Below, one piece after another: positions 1-4,918 of a stretch of 5,169 nt of DNA. The notes under the pieces were generated by a model, which saw only the letters and a list, made by a program, of their open reading frames with translations, searched no databases and had not been told where the DNA came from. This DNA comes from Clostridia bacterium (GTDB lineage: Bacteria; Bacillota; Clostridia; Peptostreptococcales; Anaerovoracaceae). A program made the position numbers and the translations under genes. The DNA is taken from assembly GCA_024682015.1 (NCBI GenBank), contig JAIKZT010000266.1:1-5169 (forward strand), given 5' to 3'. How positions within the stretch are numbered: the stretch's first letter is position 1; every line of letters begins with the position of its first letter.

Positions 1-49
1 GTATACTGGAGCCACAACCCAGGGTCTTAACCGCTTGACGACACCCACC
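1..49 (-). tRNA. tRNA-His (GTG), 5' part only
   Basis: Read on the minus strand, this is the 5' two thirds of a tRNA. A D-arm GTC/GAC encloses the loop AAGCGGTTAA, and an anticodon stem CTGGG/TCCAG (one G-U pair) encloses the loop TTGTGGC, which gives anticodon GTG. The acceptor strand GTGGGTG begins at about 48, with an extra G at 49 that fits the G-1 typical of tRNA-His. The variable loop, T-arm and 3' end lie outside the window. It sits 11 nt downstream of the tRNA-Met CCA end and is probably co-transcribed with it. The exact 5' end could be off by one or two bases. Confidence 0.85.
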
Positions 50-60
50 GCAAATAAAAA

Positions 61-137
61 TGGTAGCGGGAGGGGGATTCGAACCCTCGACACCACGGGT
101 ATGAACCGAGTGCTCTAGCCAACTGAGCTATCCCGCC
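61..137 (-). tRNA. tRNA-Met (CAT), elongator type
   Basis: The minus strand folds as a complete 77-nt cloverleaf. The acceptor is GGCGGGA/TCCCGCT, the D-stem GCTC/GAGC, the anticodon loop TTCATAC, the variable loop GTGTC and the T-loop TTCGAAT, with an encoded 3' CCA. Anticodon CAT leaves three choices: elongator Met, initiator Met or lysidine-modified Ile2. A paired G-U at the acceptor end and the C11-G24 pair argue against the initiator. The loop and stem context resembles clostridial elongator Met, so Ile2 is less likely but not excluded. Two internal pairs look mismatched: T28-T42 in the anticodon stem and A50-C64 in the T-stem. Confidence 0.93.
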
Positions 138-142
138 ACACG

Positions 143-160
143 TGCAGTTTTGCAACTGCA
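143..160 (-). other. Hairpin at the start of the tRNA precursor leader
   Basis: A perfect 7-bp inverted repeat, TGCAGTT and AACTGCA, is separated by 4 nt. The expected transcription start for the promoter at 167-195 falls at about 160, so the primary transcript would begin with this hairpin, 5 nt before the tRNA-Met 5' end. It may only be a precursor leader removed by RNase P; no further role is visible. Confidence 0.45.
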
Positions 161-166
161 GAAAAT

Positions 167-195
167 ATTATCCACGATTCCGGGATGTTTGTCAA
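167..195 (-). promoter_or_regulatory. Sigma-A-type promoter of the tRNA-Met/tRNA-His unit
   Basis: On the minus strand, a consensus -35 TTGACA (190-195) is followed after exactly 17 nt by a -10 GATAAT (167-172), a one-base departure from TATAAT. It lies about 30 nt upstream of the tRNA-Met 5' end and points at it. A strong constitutive promoter is what a tRNA operon would need. Confidence 0.85.
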
Positions 196-268
196 CAACA
201 ATTTTCTCTATGTGCACGATTTTTTGAAAGACGATCCTCGTGCGGGATGTCTTTGTGTTCAGCCAAGG

Positions 269-303
269 TTGTCCGGGCATCGCTTTTATGATAATTATAT
301 AAT
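269..303 (+). promoter_or_regulatory. Possible promoter for the gene at 552
   Basis: An AT-rich patch inside GC-rich surroundings contains a perfect TATAAT (298-303) and an overlapping GATAAT (290-295). The best -35 candidate, TTGTCC (269-274), is 15 nt from GATAAT but 23 nt from TATAAT, so neither pairing is ideal. The nearest downstream gene starts about 240 nt away. The same patch also reads TATAAT on the minus strand (294-299), but no -35 is evident there. This is a weak call. Confidence 0.3.
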
Positions 304-551
304 ACGAGGCATTTCAGGGATACTGCGTTCCGCGTGCCGGAAATGAAGCGAAGCTTTAAAAGCGGCGCCAGGGATACATTCTGACATGCGGCGTTTCAAG
401 ATCCTCCGCGTCCGGCGGGTTCGCAGCGAGCCGGCGTGAGACCTTTGAAAATTCTGAAGTGGTTCGGGATCTTTCAAAGGCTAAAACAGCGTTTGAAAGT
501 AGGTTTGGATAACGAGGTTAAAGGGTCGTTGACGAGCGGAAAGGGGACTCG
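304..551 (+). other. Gene-free leader region with inverted and direct repeats
   Basis: I see no convincing protein gene here; the short minus-strand reading frame at 295-477 is rich in Arg and lacks a ribosome binding site. The region has structure instead: a perfect 9-bp inverted repeat CCTTTGAAA/TTTCAAAGG (442-450 and 472-480, 21-nt spacer), a smaller CCGGC/GCCGG pair (412-416 and 430-434), and a 9-bp direct repeat CAGGGATAC at 315-323 and 369-377. None of the hairpins is followed by a T-run, so they do not read as terminators. It could be a structured 5' leader for the gene at 552, or simply spacer. Confidence 0.35.
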
Positions 552-1415
552 ATGGCAAGAAGCCTTAAGATTCTGATAGTGCTGGCGCTGATCATCACGG
601 CAACGATCGCGGGCATGTTTCTGTGGCCCTGGTCTGCCCTGCGTGTCGCATGGGGCAGCAAGGGCGTGCCGGAAACGGTGCAGATCATGCGTTACGGAGT
701 TGGACCGGATATGGCTGCGATCTTCGTGACCCTGCCAAAGGAGGCCGCCGAGCCGTTCCTGGAGCAGCTGCGCGAAACGACGGTGCAGTTTACGAGTCCT
801 GTCGTGCGGAACACGTGGCGGACGACGATGTACGGAATATGGATGGGCTCGGAGCAGGCGGCGTCGGATGTCATTGTGGATGAGGAGGGTCACTTCGTGC
901 CGCAGCAGGCGGGGGACGTGTGGCCGAAAAAAGGCAGCTACCGCTTCAGCGATGCGATGGCCTGCGCCGCGCTGCTGCAGACTTGCCGAAGCTACACGGA
1001 TCCGGAGGGCGGGTTTCCCGGGCTTGCATTTCTGCTGGAGTTCTTTGCGCTCAATAAGGACGGCCGTGCTGACTTTGTGAATGAAGACGCGCCGGACGGC
1101 GTGTATGGCAATGCTTCGGATAGCGCCTCCTCCTTCTTTGCACTGTACGAAGGGATCGAACCCTACCTGACGGAGAGAGGCATGTCGGCGGTCATTGCGA
1201 ACCGGTACCTGTACCGGTTGGAATACAAATGCAGGCAGGCCGGCGGTACTTGGCGCTGCGGCTCCGTGTCCATCGATCCCGGCTCGGAGGACGGATATTA
1301 CAATTTCCGCGTGCTGCTGGATAACTACGGATCGTCCGGGAACATGAGCGTTTACGGCAGTTATGCCGTAAACGAAGCGGGCCTGGTGGACAGCTTCTGG
1401 CTGAAACTGCCGTAA
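552..1415 (+). CDS. Unrecognised membrane-anchored extracytoplasmic protein
   Basis: This 287-residue protein is not one I recognise. The start is supported by AAGGGGA at 541-547, four bases before the ATG. Residues 1-6 are basic, followed by a hydrophobic segment at about 7-26 that should act as an uncleaved signal anchor: there is no lipobox and no clear signal peptidase site. The remaining ~260 residues would lie outside the membrane. They contain four cysteines (C138, C145, C227, C236) placed as two close pairs, which could form two disulfides. A stretch LNKDGRADF (167-175) resembles a Ca-binding DxDGxxD-type loop but lacks the first Asp, so metal binding is only a guess. The C-terminal ~60 residues are rich in Tyr, Gly and Ser and end in SFWLKLP. 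The gene seems to be its own unit: no partner gene lies close by, and a 253-nt gap follows. Two perfect hairpins lie within the last quarter of the gene. Confidence 0.8.
   Translation: MARSLKILIVLALIITATIAGMFLWPWSALRVAWGSKGVPETVQIMRYGVGPDMAAIFVTLPKEAAEPFLEQLRETTVQFTSPVVRNTWRTTMYGIWMGSEQAASDVIVDEEGHFVPQQAGDVWPKKGSYRFSDAMACAALLQTCRSYTDPEGGFPGLAFLLEFFALNKDGRADFVNEDAPDGVYGNASDSASSFFALYEGIEPYLTERGMSAVIANRYLYRLEYKCRQAGGTWRCGSVSIDPGSEDGYYNFRVLLDNYGSSGNMSVYGSYAVNEAGLVDSFWLKLP
1200..1219 (+). repeat. Perfect 9-bp inverted repeat inside the coding region
   Basis: AACCGGTAC (1200-1208) and GTACCGGTT (1211-1219) are exact reverse complements separated by two bases. The repeat lies in the codons for residues around NRYLYRLE of the gene at 552. 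It has no T-run and does not look like a terminator. It may be chance, helped by repeated Arg-Tyr and Tyr-Arg codons. Confidence 0.6.
1349..1374 (+). repeat. Perfect 10-bp hairpin near the 3' end of the gene at 552
   Basis: CGTTTACGGC (1349-1358) and GCCGTAAACG (1365-1374) form an uninterrupted 10-bp stem with the 6-nt loop AGTTAT. It ends about 40 nt before the stop codon. No T-tract follows, so it is not a normal intrinsic terminator. It could affect mRNA stability or 3'-end processing of this gene, for which no other terminator is visible. Confidence 0.6.
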
Positions 1416-1439
1416 TCAGCCGGAGACCTTGCATAAGGG

Positions 1440-1508
1440 AAATGCATGGTGAATGAGGCGCGACTCTCATCCGTAAGTACTGCATTTGCGCCTGGCCAAA
1501 ATGCATGG
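1440..1508 (+). repeat. Interlocking inverted repeats and AAATGCATGG direct repeat
   Basis: AAATGCATGG occurs twice, at 1440-1449 and 1499-1508. Between them, TGCATTT (1481-1487) can pair with AAATGCA of either copy. AGGCGC (1456-1461) is complementary to GCGCCT (1488-1493). The first and third pairings interlock in the order of a pseudoknot. No T-run follows. The elements lie just downstream of the stop codon at 1415 and may be a 3' structure, a remnant of a mobile repeat, or coincidence. Confidence 0.4.
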
Positions 1509-1548
1509 ATGTTCTGCTTGTCATCTTTGATGGGGCAAATCAAACGAT

Positions 1549-1586
1549 GGTCTCCCGGTGGGACAAGGAACCGTCCCCGTGTCTCA
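1549..1586 (+). repeat. REP-like palindromic intergenic element
   Basis: The core contains GGGAC (1560-1564) and GTCCC (1573-1577) around AAGGAACC, followed by CGTGTCTCA. From memory, motifs of this kind (GGGACAAGGAACCGTCCC with a GTGTCTCA flank) recur in intergenic regions of many clostridial and related genomes, often near IS200-like REP-associated transposases. No transposase is present here. The identification rests on recollection of the motif and the imperfect palindrome, not on a search. A 6-bp hairpin TTTGAT/ATCAAA lies just upstream (1526-1544). Confidence 0.5.
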
Positions 1587-1599
1587 GTAGGCGGGCGTG

Positions 1600-1628
1600 T
1601 GGACAAGCGCAACCATTTAATGTATAAT
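1600..1628 (+). promoter_or_regulatory. Sigma-A-type promoter of the lipoprotein operon
   Basis: A -35 TGGACA (1600-1605) is followed after 17 nt by a perfect -10 TATAAT (1623-1628). The predicted start at about 1635 gives a short ~34-nt leader before the ATG at 1669. The leader carries GGAGG at 1659-1663, five bases before the start codon. This is the best plus-strand promoter in the window and probably drives the whole gene group to the terminator at 4799. Confidence 0.8.
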
Positions 1629-1668
1629 TCGTATCAAGAATTGTGTATCTGGAAGACTGGAGGCATAT

Positions 1669-3075
1669 ATGAAAAAGATTATTGCGTTGTTGCTGGCGCT
1701 GGCACTGGTTCTCGGCCTGGCGGGCTGCACGGGCGGCCCTAAGCCGGAGGATACCGTCAAAGCGTTTATCGAGGGAATGCAGGCCTACGATTTCGAGGCC
1801 ATGCAGGCGTGTCTGGACGGGCAGACGTTCGAAGAGGGCGACCTGATGGAAGGAGATCTCGGCGAGATCGGCAGCCTGTACGATCACATGAAGGCTGCTG
1901 CGGGCGACATCGCATACAATATCGTGAACACAAGCGTCAACGGCGATGCGGCCACGGTGGCGGTCAACATGGAATATACGGATCTCGCGCCGCTCACGCA
2001 GGAGATCTTCATGGAGTATTTCACGAAACTGTTTGCGACCATGTTCACCGGCAGCGAGGATACGGACTACGAAGCCGTGCTGAACGGCATCATCGAGGAG
2101 AAGATCGCCGGGTCAACGCCGGCGCGCGGCCAGGAGAGCTTCGTGTTCGACCTGAAGAAGGCCGATAAGGAGTGGAAGATCGCGGAAGTGCCCGAGCGCA
2201 TCGCCGTCGTCCTGACGGGCAACCTTGAAAAGGGCATCGACGACTTCTCCGAGGCGTTCTCCGGATCCTTCGAGGACGAGGGCTGGTCCAGTTCCGCCGA
2301 CCCCATCGATTTCCCGATCGAAAACGAAGTCCTGTTTGACAACGAGTACGGCCGCATGACCGTCGTTTCCGGCGGCATCGACGAATGGGGCAGCACGTCG
2401 TTCAAGGTCCTCTGCGATAACAAGACTGCGGACAAGTCCCTCACGTTCAACGTCTATTCCGTCACGGTCAACGGCTGGGTGGTCAGCGGCTGGCTCAACG
2501 AAGAGGTTGCGCCGGGCAAGAGCTCCACGGCGGAGCTCGGCATCTACGACTCGACGATGGAAGATCTGGGCATCGAGACCCCGGACAAGATGGAACTGTC
2601 CGTGCAGCTCTACGACGAGGACGGTTGGTGGAACGACGAATACCTGCTGGAAGATACGTTCACGATCTATCCGACCGGCCTGTCCGAAGCGCAGGTCCTC
2701 ATTCCCGATGCGCCCGATTACGGCAAGCACGACGTGCTGGTAGACGACGACATCCTGGAGTTCGTCATCCTCGGTGAGGAGGAGGACGATTTCTACGGCC
2801 TGCTGCTGCGCGGGTACGTCCGCAACAAGTCGGATCGATTCATCGGCGTCAGCTGGGACGATACGTCCGTCAACGACTGCATGGTCTCCTGCTACTTCAG
2901 CGCGGAGCTTCTCCCCGGCCAGCAGACGCTCGCGCACATCGCCTTCGACAAGGATGATTTCGAAAACAACGACATCGAAGAGGCGGAGAAGATCGAATTC
3001 AAGATGACGGTGTCCGACAGGGTCCACTGGGACGAAGACCCGCTGCTGGAAGAGACGTTCGTCTACGAACCGTAG
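1669..3075 (+). CDS. Secreted acidic lipoprotein, NTF2-like N-terminus plus two tandem domains
   Basis: The 468-residue product begins with a basic n-region, a Leu/Ala-rich hydrophobic core and the lipobox LAGC (17-20), so Cys20 should be lipidated and the protein anchored on the outer face of the membrane. GGAGG lies five bases before the start. Residues ~24-182 (PEDTVKAFIEGMQAYDFEAM onward, then an alternating beta pattern ending in KEWKIAEVPE) resemble the DUF4878/NTF2-like fold common in clostridial lipoproteins. After an acidic linker, two related ~120-residue units follow, at about 217-335 and 350-468. Each has a strand-rich start, an N-K-(T/S)-(A/D) turn (NKTADKS 251-257; NKSDRF 386-391), a conserved SVTVNG or TSVNDC strand (264-269; 399-404), an APGK or LPGQ turn, and a closing LLE-(D/E)-TF strand. 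The mature protein is strikingly Asp/Glu-rich. Exact function is unknown; a ligand or envelope-sensing role is inference. It is first in the operon, 51 nt before the sensor gene. Confidence 0.88.
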   Translation: MKKIIALLLALALVLGLAGCTGGPKPEDTVKAFIEGMQAYDFEAMQACLDGQTFEEGDLMEGDLGEIGSLYDHMKAAAGDIAYNIVNTSVNGDAATVAVNMEYTDLAPLTQEIFMEYFTKLFATMFTGSEDTDYEAVLNGIIEEKIAGSTPARGQESFVFDLKKADKEWKIAEVPERIAVVLTGNLEKGIDDFSEAFSGSFEDEGWSSSADPIDFPIENEVLFDNEYGRMTVVSGGIDEWGSTSFKVLCDNKTADKSLTFNVYSVTVNGWVVSGWLNEEVAPGKSSTAELGIYDSTMEDLGIETPDKMELSVQLYDEDGWWNDEYLLEDTFTIYPTGLSEAQVLIPDAPDYGKHDVLVDDDILEFVILGEEEDDFYGLLLRGYVRNKSDRFIGVSWDDTSVNDCMVSCYFSAELLPGQQTLAHIAFDKDDFENNDIEEAEKIEFKMTVSDRVHWDEDPLLEETFVYEP

Positions 3076-3126
3076 CGAAGAGGCATAACGAAGAGGGGTG
3101 ACCCCGCCAAGAACGATGAGTACGGC

Positions 3127-3443
3127 ATGAATTTCCTGATCCTGCTCCCGCTGCTGCTGCAGCTGGTGGGGCTCGTGTTTGCCGTACTCGTTGATCCCTA
3201 TATCCGCCGGACGCACCGCATCATCATGATGATCATCGTCGGCATCGTCTGCTGCCTCATCTGGCAGAACTGGTCGGAGTGGCGCATGCTGCTGTACGGC
3301 GGCACTTCCTCCTCGCGGACCCTGGCGGCCATCGCCGGATACACGATACGGCCGCTCATCCTCATGCTGTTCTTCTTCATCATCGACGAAACGAAGGATT
3401 ACCGCCGCGCCTGGGTGCTGATCGGGATCAACACGGCCATATG
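3127..3443 (+). pseudogene. Truncated polytopic membrane sensor (N-terminal module only)
   Basis: The first ~104 residues read as a real multi-pass membrane module, with hydrophobic segments at about 3-22, 31-46 and 66-86 and the start of a fourth at 95-105. The pattern GYTIRPLILMLFFFI followed by AWVLIGINTAI recalls the N-terminal membrane region of clostridial sensor proteins that carry GGDEF, histidine-kinase or PP2C (SpoIIE-type) output domains. After about residue 105 the frame stops looking like protein: it becomes Arg/Cys/Pro-rich and runs on to a stop at 3753, overlapping the genes in other frames. The output domain is therefore missing. No good ribosome binding site precedes the ATG; a GATGAG sits six bases upstream. 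Given the STAS and RsbW-like genes downstream, a PP2C phosphatase output would fit best, but that part is not in the sequence. Confidence 0.6.
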
Positions 3444-3548
3444 GAGATGCGCCGCAAGGGAGGCACGCTGCAGGCGAAGAACGTGGACAAAGCCATCATG
3501 GAAGTATTGGAAGTCACCGGTTTTACGCGTCTGTTTAAATTCATCTGA
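3441..3548 (+). pseudogene. C-terminal remnant of a STAS anti-anti-sigma factor
   Basis: In a frame different from the sensor fragment, the sequence reads EMRRKGGTLQAKNV, DKAIMEVLEVTGF and TRLFKFI, then a stop at 3546-3548. This matches the last helix-strand-helix of STAS proteins of the SpoIIAA/RsbV type, where xRRKGGxLxLxxV and xxVxEVLExTGF are typical. About 35 residues remain of the usual ~100. The part with the phosphorylatable Ser and the preceding strands is absent. It ends 20 nt before the RsbW-like gene, the expected place for an RsbV partner. It is presumably non-functional as it stands; an internal ATG at 3441 has no evident ribosome binding site. Confidence 0.7.
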
Positions 3549-3568
3549 TCCGAAGGGGGACTTGCGCT

Positions 3569-3979
3569 ATGGAGAGCCTTACCATCAACGCCGAGGTGCG
3601 CAATCTCGGCATCGTCAACAGTTTCGTCCTGAGCCGCCTCGAGAACTGCGGCTGCAAGGATCACCGCACGCTGATGCAGATCCGCCTGGCGGTGGAGGAG
3701 ATCTTCGTGAACATCTCCAGTTACGCGTACGACCCGTCCATCGGACTGGCTGAAGTGCGCTGCGAGGTGCTGCAGGATCCGCTGCGCGTCATCATCCAGT
3801 TCCTCGACGGCGGAAAGCCTTTCGATCCTCTCGGCAGGGAGGACGCGGACATTTCCGAGGATGCGCTTTTAGGCCGCGACGGCGGGCTGGGCATCCTTCT
3901 CGTAAAGGAGACGATGGATAACGTCAGCTACGAGTATGTTAACGGGAAAAACATTCTGACGATCGAAAAGAACCTGTAG
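3569..3979 (+). CDS. RsbW/SpoIIAB-like ATP-binding protein (anti-sigma serine kinase family)
   Basis: The 136-residue protein has the GHKL ATPase signature in order. The N-box is LAVEEIFVNISSYAY (40-54), with Glu43/Glu44 and the Mg-binding Asn48. The G1 box is FLDGGKPFDP (78-87), with Asp80 and Gly82. The G2 box is GGLGILLVKETMD (105-117), followed by the usual closing strands YEYVNGKNILTIEKN. Length and motif order match the HATPase_c_2 proteins that bind a sigma factor or another target and phosphorylate a STAS partner. AAGGGGGA at 3553-3560 lies eight bases before the ATG. All catalytic motifs look intact, so the protein should be active, but its natural STAS partner just upstream is only a fragment and no sigma factor is encoded nearby. 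The target is therefore unknown. Cytoplasmic; probably in the operon from 1600. Confidence 0.92.
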   Translation: MESLTINAEVRNLGIVNSFVLSRLENCGCKDHRTLMQIRLAVEEIFVNISSYAYDPSIGLAEVRCEVLQDPLRVIIQFLDGGKPFDPLGREDADISEDALLGRDGGLGILLVKETMDNVSYEYVNGKNILTIEKNL

Positions 3980-4055
3980 GACGGGACCCGCATGTCTGTC
4001 AGGAAAGATCTGCGGGACATGACCCAGGGAGATCCGCCAGGAGGCGAAGCGTCAG

Positions 4056-4784
4056 ATGCGCCTCGGGTTCTCCGAAGAGGCCTGCGCGGCGGTCCTGGCA
4101 TCGCATACCCTGTCCAAGGGCGACCCGAACGCGCTGATCACCCCGGCCGAGCTCGAAAAGGAAAAATCGCGGCTTCTGGAGAAGGGATCCGCCTTCCGCC
4201 GCGTGATCTCGAGCGGATTCGAGCGCGGGGTCTTCCGCGAGCTCGCCGCCCGCGGAGAGATGGCATCTCTCCGCAAGCAGCTGGAGATCGGCGCCAACCA
4301 GCACGTGGTCGGCACCTCGCAGTGGATCATCAACCGGTCGCTGCGCAACATCACGCAGGGCGGCCCGCTGAACCAGCACATGGCCGCGGACAATCTGGCG
4401 TCGATCTTTACGGCGCGCGAACTGGCGGTCAACCCGGACGCTGGCCTCAAGATCGATGCCAAGGCTTTCCGGGAAGCCAAAGAAAACGTGCTGAACGATC
4501 CTGCTTTCCTCAAGTTCGCGGACAGATACAGTTCGGACGCGGATTACCGCAGAAAGATCGACAAGGATCTGAGCCTCGACCGGACGGGTTCCATCATCTC
4601 GCTGGAGATGTACTCGCTGCGCAATCCGCAGAGCCAGTGCGTCCAGCGTCAGAACCAGGCGCAGAACCCGCAGGCTCAGAACCAGCCGAACCAGCGGCAG
4701 GACCAGAACGGCCCGCAGGATCAGCGGCAGCCAAACCATCAACCCGTCCAGCCACAGCGGCAGCGGCAGCTGGTGAACAACTGA
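4056..4784 (+). CDS. Unrecognised protein with Gln/Asn/Pro-rich C-terminal tail
   Basis: I do not recognise the family. From the ATG at 4056 the product is 242 residues. Residues 1-185 are charged and predicted largely helical (SEEACAAVLASHTL, PAELEKEKSRLLEKG, FREAKENVLNDPAFLKFADR). Residues ~189-242 form a low-complexity tail dominated by Gln, Asn, Pro and Arg with almost no hydrophobic residues. There is no signal peptide or membrane segment, so it should be cytoplasmic. AGGAGG (4039-4044) stands 11 nt before the ATG, a slightly long spacing. The frame stays open and protein-like upstream to 4023 (EIRQEAKRQ), and a better-placed ATG at 3992, 12 nt after the RsbW-like gene, is one base out of frame. 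The original start may be 3992 with a one-base insertion in the GGG at 4027-4029, giving 263 residues. It is last in the operon, and a terminator follows 14 nt after the stop. A link to the partner switch is suggested only by position. Confidence 0.75.
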   Translation: MRLGFSEEACAAVLASHTLSKGDPNALITPAELEKEKSRLLEKGSAFRRVISSGFERGVFRELAARGEMASLRKQLEIGANQHVVGTSQWIINRSLRNITQGGPLNQHMAADNLASIFTARELAVNPDAGLKIDAKAFREAKENVLNDPAFLKFADRYSSDADYRRKIDKDLSLDRTGSIISLEMYSLRNPQSQCVQRQNQAQNPQAQNQPNQRQDQNGPQDQRQPNHQPVQPQRQRQLVNN

Positions 4785-4798
4785 AAAACAGCGAAAGG

Positions 4799-4825
4799 AA
4801 GAGGGCGCCGGCGCCCTCTTTTGTT
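4799..4825 (+). terminator. Intrinsic terminator of the lipoprotein/RsbW-like operon
   Basis: A perfect 22-nt palindrome (4799-4820; arms AAGAGGGCGCC and GGCGCCCTCTT) is followed directly by a T-rich tract (TTTTGTT, 4819-4825). The stem is very GC-rich, so it should terminate plus-strand transcription well. It lies 14 nt after the stop at 4784. In the other direction the hairpin is followed by CTTCCTTT, so it might also stop minus-strand transcripts from the convergent gene, less efficiently. Confidence 0.9.
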
Positions 4826-4918
4826 GTGACTCCTTTTCTCAGATACTGTAAACATAACAAAAACGGCGCAAAACACAATGATATCAGTATTTGTGAGGGC
4901 TGGCGCGGAATAACGCAG

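Noticed and set aside
491..522. A sigma-B-like or second sigma-A promoter (GTTTGA / GGATAA or TTGAAA / GTTAAA) just before the gene at 552
   Set aside because: The -10 matches are only about half consensus and the sigma-B-type spacing is too short, so I cannot support it.
295..893. Minus-strand open frames at 295-477 and 474-893 as genes
   Set aside because: Both are Arg/His-rich with no hydrophobic core pattern or ribosome binding site, and the second lies mostly opposite the real gene at 552.
3073..3127. Readthrough of the TAG at 3073-3075 to fuse the lipoprotein with the membrane sensor
   Set aside because: The frame is indeed open between them, but a secreted lipoprotein ending in a typical closing strand followed by a fresh membrane start makes two genes the better reading; no recoding signal is visible.
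2113..3216. Long minus-strand open frame (367 codons) opposite the lipoprotein gene
   Set aside because: It is the antisense shadow of a GC-biased acidic gene. Its residues are Val/Arg/Asp-biased without a recognisable domain, while the plus strand has a signal peptide, lipobox, ribosome binding site and promoter.
3999..4742. Minus-strand open frame of 247 codons
   Set aside because: Leu/Val/Arg-biased antisense shadow without a ribosome binding site or recognisable motif.
4843..4895. A dedicated terminator for the minus-strand PucR-type gene
   Set aside because: Only short AT-rich inverted repeats (ATACTG/CAGTAT; a 5-bp CACAA/TTGTG stem before TTTT) are present, too weak to call.
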